DNA from: JBFXDI01 sp050181295
Lineage (GTDB): Bacteria > Pseudomonadota > Alphaproteobacteria > Rhizobiales > Aestuariivirgaceae
DNA: 17,651 nt
Direction of reading: 5' to 3'
Assembly: GCA_050181295.1 (NCBI GenBank)
Contig: JBFXDI010000087.1
Coordinates: forward strand, 1 to 17,651
A model generated the notes under the pieces. It made no database searches, was not told where the DNA came from, and saw only the letters and a program-made list of their open reading frames with translations. This document shows, piece by piece, positions 7,400 through 14,679 of this stretch. The translations under genes and the position numbers were made by a program. The first letter of the stretch is position 1, and each line of letters opens with the position of its first letter.

Positions 7400-8398
7400 A
7401 TGCTCAGCTACATACTGCGCCGCATCGCGGTGATGGTGCCGACGCTGCTGATCATCAGCGCGCTGGTGTTCACCATCATCGAGCTGCCGCCCGGCGACTA
7501 CTTCGAGACCTACCTGTCGGAGCTCCAGGCGCAGGGCGAATCGGTCGACATGAAGCAGATCGAGGCGCTCAGGAAGCAGTACGGCTTCGACAAGCCTCCC
7601 GTCGAACGCTACTTCGTGTGGCTCTGGGGCATGCTGCACGGCGACTTTGGTTATTCGTTCGAATACCAGCTTCCGGTGACCTCCGTCGTCGGCGACCGCA
7701 TATGGCTGACGATGCTCGTCTCCTTCGTCACCATCATCTTCACCTGGATCATCGCTTTCCCGATCGGCATCTACTCCGCCACGCACCAGTACAGCTGGAG
7801 CGACTACGGGCTGACTTTCATGGGTCTTTTAGGGCTTGCGACGCCGAACTTTCTTCTCGCGCTGCTCTTCCTCTACTTCGCCAATCTGTGGTTCGGCACC
7901 TCGATCGGTGGCCTCATGGACCCGCAGTACCTCAATCAGCCCATGAGCTGGGCGAAGTTCGGCTCAATCCTCGAGCATCTCTGGATTCCCGTCGTCATCA
8001 TCGGCACATCGGGCACCGCAGGTATGATCCGGCGGTTGCGGGCGAACCTGCTCGACGAGCTTCAGAAGCAGTATGTGGTGACGGCCAAGGCGAAAGGGCT
8101 TCCGCCGACCCGCGCGCTTCTTAAGTACCCCCTGCGCATGGCGCTCAACTTCTTCATTTCCGATATCGGCTCGATCCTGCCGGCGATCATTTCCGGCGCC
8201 GAGATCACCGCGATCGTGCTTTCGCTCCAGACGACGGGACCGCTTCTCATCAAGGCCCTCAAGGCTCAGGACATGTATCTTGCGGGATCGTTCCTGATGG
8301 TTCTCGCGTTCCTCACCGTGATCGGCGTCCTCATCTCCGATATCGCGCTCGCTATCCTCGATCCGCGCATCCGGCTGCAGGGCGGAAGCACGAAATGA
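7400..8398 (+). CDS. ABC transporter permease, DppB/OppB type
   Basis: 332-residue inner-membrane permease. The N-terminal hallmark is present (M-L-S-Y-I-L-R-R-I-A followed by a hydrophobic helix at 10-29), then a periplasmic segment with L-R-K-Q-Y-G-F-D-K-P and G-D-F-G-Y-S-F (81-87). Further membrane segments lie near 101-125, 137-163, 195-207, 253-278 and 295-321. The cytoplasmic EAA-type coupling loop is at about 225-243 (Y-V-V-T-A-K-A-K-G-L). The ATG at 7400 has a purine-rich ribosome site (GAGAGGCGGGCGG) just ahead. The 31-base gap after the binding protein gene holds nothing else. The stop overlaps the next start (ATGA at 8395-8398). Pairs with the DppC-type permease downstream. Confidence 0.94.
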   Translation: MLSYILRRIAVMVPTLLIISALVFTIIELPPGDYFETYLSELQAQGESVDMKQIEALRKQYGFDKPPVERYFVWLWGMLHGDFGYSFEYQLPVTSVVGDRIWLTMLVSFVTIIFTWIIAFPIGIYSATHQYSWSDYGLTFMGLLGLATPNFLLALLFLYFANLWFGTSIGGLMDPQYLNQPMSWAKFGSILEHLWIPVVIIGTSGTAGMIRRLRANLLDELQKQYVVTAKAKGLPPTRALLKYPLRMALNFFISDIGSILPAIISGAEITAIVLSLQTTGPLLIKALKAQDMYLAGSFLMVLAFLTVIGVLISDIALAILDPRIRLQGGSTK

Positions 8399-9576
8399 CG
8401 GCCGCATCGCAGCTCCCTCCGCCGGGAGCGCCGCTCGATCACTATGTCTCCCGCGAGCCCTTCGATCCGCAATCGATCGAAAAGCTCACGCCGGAGCAGG
8501 AGCGGGTCTATCTCGCCTCGCAATGGCGGCTCATGTGGTGGAAGTTCCGCCGCCACCGGGTCGCGGTATGGTCCGGCGTGTTCCTGGCGGTGCTCTACGC
8601 CTCGATCTTCGTCAGCGAGTTCCTGGCGCCCTACAGCCTCCACAGCCGCCACGTCAAATACATACTGACGCCGCCCCAGGCGGTGCATCTCTTCCATGAG
8701 GGCAGCTTCGTCGGCCCGTTCGTCTATGGGCTGAAGCAGACCCTCAACATGGAGAACCTGAAGCGGGAATACGCCGACGATACCAGCAAGGTGATGCCGC
8801 TGCGGTTCTTCTGCCGCGGCGAGCCCTACGAGTTCTGGGGCCTCTTCCAGTCCGAAACGCACCTCTTCTGCCCGGCGGAGGGTGGCTACGCCTTTCTCCT
8901 GGGCACCGACAGGCTCGGGCGCGACGTACTTTCCCGGATCGTGTACGGCGCTCGTATCTCGCTCACCATCGGCCTCTTCGGCATCTTCATCAGCTTTGCG
9001 CTCGGCATCGTGATCGGTGGCATGGCCGGCTATTTCGGCGGCACCCTGGATCTCATCGTCCAGCGCATCATCGAGGTCCTGCAGTCGCTGCCCTCGATCC
9101 CCCTGTGGCTGGCGCTCGCGGCGATCATGCCCGTGACCTGGTCGCCGATCGCCGTCTATTTCGCCATCACCATCATCCTGGCGCTGTTCGACTGGACGGG
9201 ACTGGCGCGCGCCGTTCGCTCAAAACTCCTTTCGCTGCGCGAGGAGGACTACGTGCTGGCGGCCCAGCTCATGGGCGCGCGGCCGAGCCGCATCATCGGC
9301 CGGCATCTGGTGCCGGGCTTCATGAGCCATCTCATCGCCACCGCCACGATCTCGATCCCCACCATGATCCTGGGCGAGACGGCGCTGAGCTTCCTGGGCC
9401 TGGGTCTCAGGCCGCCCATCACCAGCTGGGGCGTGCTCCTGACCGAGGCGCAGAACGTCAACGCCATTGCGCTCTACCCCTGGCTCATGCTGCCGGTCGT
9501 TCCGGTGATCCTGGTGATCCTCGCCTTCAACTTCTTCGGCGACGGTCTCAGGGATGCCGCGGATCCCTATAAATAG
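8395..9576 (+). CDS. ABC transporter permease, DppC/OppC type, with long periplasmic insertion
   Basis: 393-residue inner-membrane permease, longer than the usual about 300. It has a cytoplasmic N-terminus (1-55), a first helix at about 57-78, and then about 90 residues of periplasmic segment (80-165, containing F-F-C-R-G-E-P-Y-E-F-W-G and two cysteines, C140 and C159). The family motif G-T-D-R-L-G-R-D-V-L-S-R follows at 170-181. Further membrane helices lie at about 188-210, 236-265, 310-335 and 362-381. The EAA loop is at about 285-305 (D-Y-V-L-A-A-Q-L-M-G-A-R), and G-L-G-L-R-P-P-I-T-S-W-G at 335-346 is typical. The C140/C159 pair could form a disulphide (inference). Last gene of the importer operon; translationally coupled to the preceding permease. 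Confidence 0.94.
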   Translation: MTAASQLPPPGAPLDHYVSREPFDPQSIEKLTPEQERVYLASQWRLMWWKFRRHRVAVWSGVFLAVLYASIFVSEFLAPYSLHSRHVKYILTPPQAVHLFHEGSFVGPFVYGLKQTLNMENLKREYADDTSKVMPLRFFCRGEPYEFWGLFQSETHLFCPAEGGYAFLLGTDRLGRDVLSRIVYGARISLTIGLFGIFISFALGIVIGGMAGYFGGTLDLIVQRIIEVLQSLPSIPLWLALAAIMPVTWSPIAVYFAITIILALFDWTGLARAVRSKLLSLREEDYVLAAQLMGARPSRIIGRHLVPGFMSHLIATATISIPTMILGETALSFLGLGLRPPITSWGVLLTEAQNVNAIALYPWLMLPVVPVILVILAFNFFGDGLRDAADPYK

Positions 9577-9613
9577 GCGTGATTTCATGCGTTTACCGTC
9601 GCAGCGATGGGAC

Positions 9614-9642
9614 TTTATGCCGATCCGGCCCTATGCGATAAT
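9614..9642 (+). promoter_or_regulatory. Candidate sigma70 promoter for the glycosyltransferase operon
   Basis: In the 137-base gap after the permease, GATAAT at 9637-9642 matches the -10 consensus at five of six positions and is preceded by TGC (extended -10). A weak -35 (TTTATG at 9614-9619) lies 17 bases upstream. It would drive the genes starting at 9714. This is a by-eye match only, and alphaproteobacterial promoters are often weak matches. Confidence 0.28.
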
Positions 9643-9713
9643 GGTGCCGCGGGTGGGAGATCGGCCAACCAGAACTTCTCCAAGCTAACAGATAGAATTC
9701 TGGAGAGAGCGGC

Positions 9714-10925
9714 ATGAAGCGGCTCGAGCACGTACGCGTTTTGATGTACAGCCACGATACGTTCGGCCTCGGGCACCTGCGCCGATGCCGCACGATCGCC
9801 CATTCGCTCGTCGAGGACTTCAAGGGCCTGCACGTCCTCATCATCTCGGGCTCGCCCATCGCCGGCGCCTTCGATTTCAAGGTGCGGGTCGACTTCGTGA
9901 AGATCCCGAGCGTCATCAAGCTGCACAATGGCGAGTACACGTCCATCGACCGCCATATCGAGCTCGACGAGACGCTGCGCATGCGCACCGCCATGCTTCG
10001 GGATACCGCAAAGTCCTTCGACCCGGACATCTTCATCGTCGACAAGGAGCCGCTGGGCCTGAGAGGTGAGCTCGAGGACACGCTGAACTACCTCAAGGCC
10101 ACCGGCTGCACGCTGGTGCTCGGCCTGCGGGACGTCCTCGACAGCCCCGAGCTCCTGGCGCAGGAGTGGCAGCGCAAGGACATGCTCCGCAGGATCGACG
10201 CGCTCTACAACGAGATATGGGTCTATGGGCCGGAGCGGTTCTGGAATCCGCTCAACGGTCTCGACGTCCCTGCCTCGATCGAGGCGCGCATGACCTACAC
10301 CGGCTATCTGGAACGCACGGTGCCGTATTCGCTCAATCGCTCGCAGAGGTCGGACGGCGACTACATCCTGGTGACGACCGGCGGAGGCGGCGACGGCGCC
10401 GATCTTCTGCGGCAGGTGCTTGCGGCCTACGAGCACGACCGCGATCTTCCGATACCGGCCTTGATGGTGCTCGGGCCGTTCATGCCGGCCGACGAGCGCG
10501 AGGAGATCAGCCGGCGGGCCGAGCGGACGGGACGCGTCAGCATCATCGAGTTCGACAGCCGCATCGAGAAGCTCATGACCGACTCGCAGGGGCTGGTCGG
10601 CATGTGCGGCTACAATACCTTCTGCGAGCTCCTGTCCTTCAACAAGCGCGCCCTCATGGTGCCGCGCATCTCGCCGCGCATGGAGCAGCATGTGCGCGCG
10701 AGCCGTGCCGCAGAGTTGGGCCTGGTGGACATGCTTCAGCCCTCCGAAGCCGTCGATCCGGCGGTCATGGCCGCAGCGCTCCGCCGCCTGCCGCACCGGC
10801 CGCTCCCCTCCGAGATCGGCTACGAGCACATGATGATGGGCCTCGAGGTCGTCAATGAGCGGGTCCAGCGCCTCATCGCGCGTCGCGCGGGACCACAGCT
10901 TTCCGTGATCGAAGGCGGGCTCTGA
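9714..10925 (+). CDS. MurG/COG4671-like glycosyltransferase (first of two)
   Basis: 403-residue predicted cytoplasmic glycosyltransferase with GT-B fold, in the poorly characterised COG4671 group related to GT28/MurG. Visible marks: M-Y-S-H-D-T-F-G-L-G-H-L-R-R at 11-24 (the N-terminal glycine loop and 'GLGHLRR' typical of the group), F-I-V-D-K-E-P-L-G at 107-115, the inter-domain loop T-T-G-G-G-G-D-G at 221-228, and the C-terminal donor-side motif M-C-G-Y-N-T-F-C-E-L-L at 297-307 followed by M-V-P-R-I-S-P-R-M-E-Q at 315-325. Good start: GGAGAG at 9702-9707, six bases before ATG. First of three tandem glycosyltransferases. The product is unknown. No reaction has been assigned to this group that I can rely on. 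Confidence 0.85.
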   Translation: MKRLEHVRVLMYSHDTFGLGHLRRCRTIAHSLVEDFKGLHVLIISGSPIAGAFDFKVRVDFVKIPSVIKLHNGEYTSIDRHIELDETLRMRTAMLRDTAKSFDPDIFIVDKEPLGLRGELEDTLNYLKATGCTLVLGLRDVLDSPELLAQEWQRKDMLRRIDALYNEIWVYGPERFWNPLNGLDVPASIEARMTYTGYLERTVPYSLNRSQRSDGDYILVTTGGGGDGADLLRQVLAAYEHDRDLPIPALMVLGPFMPADEREEISRRAERTGRVSIIEFDSRIEKLMTDSQGLVGMCGYNTFCELLSFNKRALMVPRISPRMEQHVRASRAAELGLVDMLQPSEAVDPAVMAAALRRLPHRPLPSEIGYEHMMMGLEVVNERVQRLIARRAGPQLSVIEGGL

Positions 10926-10929
10926 CCTG

Positions 10930-12195
10930 TTGACGCCGCAGCCGTCCGACGCCGCGACGGCGCATAAGGCGGGTTCCGTCGCCATCGTCCTCAAGGGCTA
11001 CCCGCGTCTTTCCGAGACGTTCATCGCGCAGGAGATCCTGGGGCTTGAGCGAGCGGGCCTCGATCTCGTTCTCTTCTCCATGCGCCGGCCGACCGACAAG
11101 GCCGTCCATCCGGTCAACAAAGAGATTCGGGCGCCCGTCCGCTACCTGCCGGAGTACCTCCACGAGGAACCGCTGCGGGTGTTGCGAAGCCTGGTGCGTT
11201 GTCTGCGTTTCCCCGGCCTCGGTAGGGCGTTCCGGCAGTTCGCGGGAGATTACCGCCGGGATCGCACCCGCCACCGTCTCCGGCGTTTCGGCCAGGCGCT
11301 GGTGCTCGCGGCGGAGCTTCCCCAAGCGGTTCGCCACCTGCATGCCCACTTCATCCACACACCGGCTTCCGTCGCTCAATATGCGAGCTTGCTCACGGGG
11401 CTCGCCTGGACCTGCTCTGCGCACGCAAAGGACATCTGGACCTCGGCCGACAGGGATCTCACGGAAAAGCTTGAAAGCGCGCCATGGGTCGTGACCTGCA
11501 CGAGGGCGGGCTACGAACGCCTGAGCCTGCTGGTGCCGGACAAAAAGCGCGTGCATCTGAGCTACCACGGGCTCGACCTCGGCCGCTTCGATACCCCGCC
11601 CGGCCGGCGCGAGCCGGTTGACGGGCACACCGCCGGGGTGGAGCTTCTGACCGTGTGCCGCGCGGTGGAGAAGAAGGGTCTCGACGTTCTGCTTGTGGCG
11701 CTGGCGAGGCTTCCGGAGGGGCTGCAATGGCGCTGGACCCATGTCGGCGGCGGCGATCTGGTGCCGAAGCTCCAGGCTCAGGCAAGCGAGCTCGGCCTCG
11801 ACGGCCGTATCCGATGGCTCGGCGCGCGTCCGCAAGACGAGGTTCTGGCGTGCTATCGCTCGAGCGATCTCTTTGTCCTGCCCTGCCGGGTGGCCGCTGA
11901 CGGCGATCGTGACGGGCTTCCGAACGTGCTCATGGAGGCACAGAGCCAAAGGCTCTGCTGCGTCTCCACGGCGGTGTCCGGCGTGCCGGAACTCATCGAG
12001 GATGGGAGGACGGGCGTGCTCGTGCCACCGGACGATCCGGCGGTATTGGCGGACGCCTTGGCGTGGACGATTGCCGATCCGGAGCTTCGCCGGCGGCTGG
12101 GGGAGGAGGGCGAGCGGCGCGTGCGGAAGCATTTCGATCACCGCGGAAGCGTGTCGATGATCTTCGATCTGCTGCGGCCTCATGTCGGCAAATGA
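10930..12195 (+). CDS. Glycosyltransferase family 4
   Basis: 421-residue GT-B glycosyltransferase. The N-terminal domain has V-L-K-G-Y-P-R-L-S-E-T-F-I at 20-32, typical of the GT4 enzymes annotated near exopolysaccharide and colanic-acid genes. H-L-H-A-H-F at 136-141 and S-A-H-A-K-D-I-W at 163-170 are also usual. The C-terminal domain has V-C-R-A-V-E-K-K-G-L-D at 242-252, G-G-G-D-L at 273-277, and D-G-L-P-N-V-L-M-E-A at 328-337. The family E-x7-E is here D328-x7-E336, a conservative change often seen in this subgroup. G-V-P-E-L-I and T-G-V-L-V-P-P-D-D-P close the donor site. The start is TTG 10930, four bases after the previous stop. No in-frame ATG lies before the first conserved strand. Its stop lies 14 bases inside the next gene. 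Confidence 0.9.
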   Translation: MTPQPSDAATAHKAGSVAIVLKGYPRLSETFIAQEILGLERAGLDLVLFSMRRPTDKAVHPVNKEIRAPVRYLPEYLHEEPLRVLRSLVRCLRFPGLGRAFRQFAGDYRRDRTRHRLRRFGQALVLAAELPQAVRHLHAHFIHTPASVAQYASLLTGLAWTCSAHAKDIWTSADRDLTEKLESAPWVVTCTRAGYERLSLLVPDKKRVHLSYHGLDLGRFDTPPGRREPVDGHTAGVELLTVCRAVEKKGLDVLLVALARLPEGLQWRWTHVGGGDLVPKLQAQASELGLDGRIRWLGARPQDEVLACYRSSDLFVLPCRVAADGDRDGLPNVLMEAQSQRLCCVSTAVSGVPELIEDGRTGVLVPPDDPAVLADALAWTIADPELRRRLGEEGERRVRKHFDHRGSVSMIFDLLRPHVGK

Positions 12196-13369
12196 CGGCG
12201 CGGGGGACGTGACGGCTTCGATCCTCTTCTATGTTCAGCACCTTCTGGGTGTTGGCCATCTTGCGCGTGCGAGCCTGGTGGCTTTGAGCCTTAAGCGCGC
12301 TGGCTGCCGTGTCCGCCTGGTGACAGGAGGCCCCCAGGTCGTGGGGCTTTCCGAACTATCCGTCGATGTGCTGCCGCTTCCGCCTGTCCGCAGTGCGGAA
12401 GGTTTCTCAGGTCTCCTGACACTGGATGGCGCTCCGGCCGACGAAGCCTTCCGTACCAAGCGACGCGACCTGCTGCTGGAACACTTCGAGCGCGAGAAGC
12501 CCGATGTGCTTCTCATCGAAGCCTATCCCTTCGGTCGCAGGCAGATGCGGTTCGAGCTTGATCCGCTCCTCGATGCCGCGCGTGCCGCTCCCTGGAGGCC
12601 GCTGGTTGCCTGCTCCATCCGCGACATCCTGCAACGGAGGCGCAGGCCCGGCCGCGTGGCCGAGACCGTGGCCACCCTGAAGCGCGCTTTCGATCTCGTG
12701 CTGGTGCACGGCGATCCCGGGTTCATGCCGCTCGAGGAGACCTTTCCGGCGACTGACGAGATCCGGTCGCTCCTCCGCTACACGGGCATCGTGGTCGGTC
12801 CGGTGCCGCCGCTTCGCGGCCCGCGTTACGACATCGTGGTGTCGGCCGGAGGAGGGGCCGCGGGCGCCGCCCTGATGCGGGCGGCTAGGGAAGCGCTCGC
12901 GCGCTCGAAACGTCCCGATCTCAGCTGGTGCTTCCTCACCGGGCCTAATCTGGCGGAGAAGCTTGGCGAGGAGCTTTTCTCCGACCTGCCGGCCAACGCC
13001 GTTGCCGCGCCGTTCCGCTCCGACTTTCGGGCCTTGCTGGCGCAGGCGAAGCTTTCGGTTTCCCAGTGCGGCTACAACACGGCGGCCGACATTCTGCAGG
13101 CCGGCTGTCCGGCAGTGCTCGTACCTTTTGCGACCGGCGGCGAGACGGAGCAGACGGACCGTGCCCGCGCGCTCGAGGCAAGGGGCGTGGCTTGCGTGCT
13201 TCAGGAGGATGATCTTGGCGGCGCGGCCCTGGCCTTGATGATCGACCGCGCCATGAACAACTTCCGCCGCCCGTCTTGGAGGCCGAAGCTCGACGGTGCC
13301 GAGACGACAGCCCTCATTCTCCTCGAGGAGATCGCCAGCCGGCGGGCAGCGCTCAGCGCCGGCCGATGA
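12182..13369 (+). CDS. MurG/COG4671-like glycosyltransferase (second)
   Basis: 395-residue predicted glycosyltransferase of the same broad group as the gene at 9714. Shared marks: Y-V-Q-H-L-L-G-V-G-H-L-A-R at 17-29, V-S-A-G-G-G-A-A-G at 220-228, and V-S-Q-C-G-Y-N-T-A-A-D at 293-303 followed by L-V-P-F-A-T-G-G-E-T-E-Q at 313-324. The last segment matches the UDP-sugar-binding region of MurG-like enzymes better than the first paralogue does. The ATG at 12182 overlaps the GT4 gene by 14 bases. An in-frame GTG at 12209 would remove nine unconserved residues and is possible. The 3' end overlaps the convergent methyltransferase gene by 17 bases. Substrate is unknown; a role in the same glycan pathway as its neighbours is inferred from context. 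Confidence 0.83.
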   Translation: MSANDGAGDVTASILFYVQHLLGVGHLARASLVALSLKRAGCRVRLVTGGPQVVGLSELSVDVLPLPPVRSAEGFSGLLTLDGAPADEAFRTKRRDLLLEHFEREKPDVLLIEAYPFGRRQMRFELDPLLDAARAAPWRPLVACSIRDILQRRRRPGRVAETVATLKRAFDLVLVHGDPGFMPLEETFPATDEIRSLLRYTGIVVGPVPPLRGPRYDIVVSAGGGAAGAALMRAAREALARSKRPDLSWCFLTGPNLAEKLGEELFSDLPANAVAAPFRSDFRALLAQAKLSVSQCGYNTAADILQAGCPAVLVPFATGGETEQTDRARALEARGVACVLQEDDLGGAALALMIDRAMNNFRRPSWRPKLDGAETTALILLEEIASRRAALSAGR

Positions 13370-14018
13370 GCATGTAGCGTGTGTACTTGCCGGTATCGTA
13401 GGCGCCACTGAACAGGAGCGCGGACAGGCTCGCCTGCCGCTCGAACTCCTCCAGCGACCGGACGCAGTTGATATGCTCGGGTTCGGTAATGTAGTCGTTC
13501 GACTGCAGCACGACAGCCATGCCCTTCGGGATGAGCGCGAGCCAGCGGCCGAGATCAGGGATGTGCTCGCAGGAGCAGTTGATGACCAGGCTCGGCTGGC
13601 CCGTCCCGTTGTAGGAGATGGCGTGCATGTCGGCGGTGCGGGCCGAGAAGCTGCCGTCGAGCGCACGGCCGTTATTGAGCGTGCTGGCGACCGGCGCGCA
13701 ATCCGGATCGAGGTCTATGCTCACGATCTCGCCGATGGAGAAGCGGTCGTCGTCGAACAGAATGGCAGCAAGCACTCCGTACCAGCCGCCCACGATCCAG
13801 ACCCGCTCGAAGATTCCGCCGAGCGTTGCAAATAGGTTGTCGCGCAACCATGTCTTTGACCGGATCTGACGGTGCCCGAGCGCCTGCGAGAGATTGTGGT
13901 AGGGATGGCGCGTGATGGCCTCGGCGAGCGCGCCGATCAGCCCTGACCCGGTATAGCGCGCGAGACCCCGAAGGATATCAAACGTGAAATCCGGATCGGA
14001 TACGTAACGCTGCTTCAT
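13353..14018 (-). CDS. Class I SAM-dependent methyltransferase-like protein
   Basis: 221-residue cytoplasmic protein with Rossmann-type methyltransferase marks: motif I as V-W-I-V-G-G-W-Y-G (73-81), an acidic strand-2 end I-D-L-D-P-D-C (101-107), T-A-D-M at 128-131, and a motif IV-like I-N-C-S-C-E-H-I (146-153). L-Q-S-N-D-Y and H-I-N-C-V then follow, and the protein ends K-Y-T-R-Y-M-L-I-G-R-R. The first about 60 residues are helical and not assigned. The methyl acceptor is unknown. ATG 14018 is preferred over an in-frame TTG at 14051, which would add 11 low-complexity residues. It is transcribed against the glycosyltransferase operon, with the stop codons overlapping by 17 bases, and divergently from the next gene across 82 bases. 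Whether it is part of the glycan pathway is open. Confidence 0.75.
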   Translation of the reverse strand: MKQRYVSDPDFTFDILRGLARYTGSGLIGALAEAITRHPYHNLSQALGHRQIRSKTWLRDNLFATLGGIFERVWIVGGWYGVLAAILFDDDRFSIGEIVSIDLDPDCAPVASTLNNGRALDGSFSARTADMHAISYNGTGQPSLVINCSCEHIPDLGRWLALIPKGMAVVLQSNDYITEPEHINCVRSLEEFERQASLSALLFSGAYDTGKYTRYMLIGRR

Positions 14019-14100
14019 GCCTGGGTTCTGACTAGATGACGGGGCGGTCAAACTTTTGTATGGTCCGCCCGCGATTGGAGCAACACTGGTTTTCGCAAGA

Positions 14101-14679
14101 ATGACGGCAGTTTCCCGCTTGGATGGGGTGGAAATCCCACACTTGTCCGGGCCGGCCGCCTTGGTTCGGCAGGTAATAGCGGCGCATTTCCTAGCCGATT
14201 GCGAGCACGTGGTCGAGATCGGCGGTCATCTGAGGCCGGTGACACCATTTCTCTCCCATGGCCCGGAAAGCGTCCTTGTCCTGGACCCGAAGGTGGTCCC
14301 CTACGAATCCAACGAACTGAACGGACGGCCCTGCCGGGTCCGGCATCTTGCGCGGAAATTCCAGGAAGTCGAGTTCGACTTCAAGCCTCGAACCTATGGC
14401 CTTGTTCTGCTGGGATATTCCTTGAAGCCGTTTGGGCAGCGCGAGCCGCTGGGCGAGCTGTTGTTCGGCCTCATCGACAACGCAAGGGTGACGGTGATCG
14501 AATACCCCCCGGCTCTTGAACGCGCGTCGAGCCAGGTCCCGTTCATCATCGCCCGCCCCACCACCCGCGTGCGCTGCTCGATCGGACTGACGCTGAACGA
14601 TCCCGAGATCGCGGGTTCCCCATACGCCGAGCGGCTTTTCTACGTGCTCGATCCGGCCGGAAAGGGTGCGTCCGCGTGA
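14101..14679 (+). CDS. Methyltransferase-like Rossmann-fold protein, uncharacterised
   Basis: 192-residue protein that I do not recognise with certainty. Its layout resembles a small SAM-methyltransferase core: a helix (L-V-R-Q-V-I-A-A-H-F at 21-30), then H-V-V-E-I-G-G-H-L-R-P (36-46) as a motif I-like strand-loop, V-L-V-L-D-P-K at 58-64 as the acidic strand-2 end, Y-G-L-V-L-L-G-Y-S-L (99-108) as a motif IV-like strand, and V-T-V-I-E-Y-P-P (130-137). No membrane segment or signal is seen. ATG 14101 is used; a TTG at 14056 would extend it by 15 residues. Its stop (TGA 14677-14679) overlaps the GTG start of the exporter, so both are made from one message and in linked amounts. This suggests the two proteins work together. 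Confidence 0.62.
   Translation: MTAVSRLDGVEIPHLSGPAALVRQVIAAHFLADCEHVVEIGGHLRPVTPFLSHGPESVLVLDPKVVPYESNELNGRPCRVRHLARKFQEVEFDFKPRTYGLVLLGYSLKPFGQREPLGELLFGLIDNARVTVIEYPPALERASSQVPFIIARPTTRVRCSIGLTLNDPEIAGSPYAERLFYVLDPAGKGASA
14661..14666 (+). promoter_or_regulatory. Ribosome binding site for the GTG start of the exporter
   Basis: AAAGGG lies inside the end of the methyltransferase-like gene, nine bases before GTG 14676, supporting this start and the GTGA coupling. The same AAAGGG (17455-17460) precedes the ATG of the cNMP-domain gene at a similar distance. Confidence 0.5.

Noticed and set aside
9578..9592. Short inverted repeat GCGTGA/TCATGC after the permease as a terminator
   Set aside because: Loop of about two bases and an imperfect stem with no T-tract; it cannot form a stable terminator.
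10873..12183. Minus-strand open frame of 436 codons opposite the GT4 gene
   Set aside because: Antisense shadow. The plus-strand protein has well-preserved GT4 motifs.
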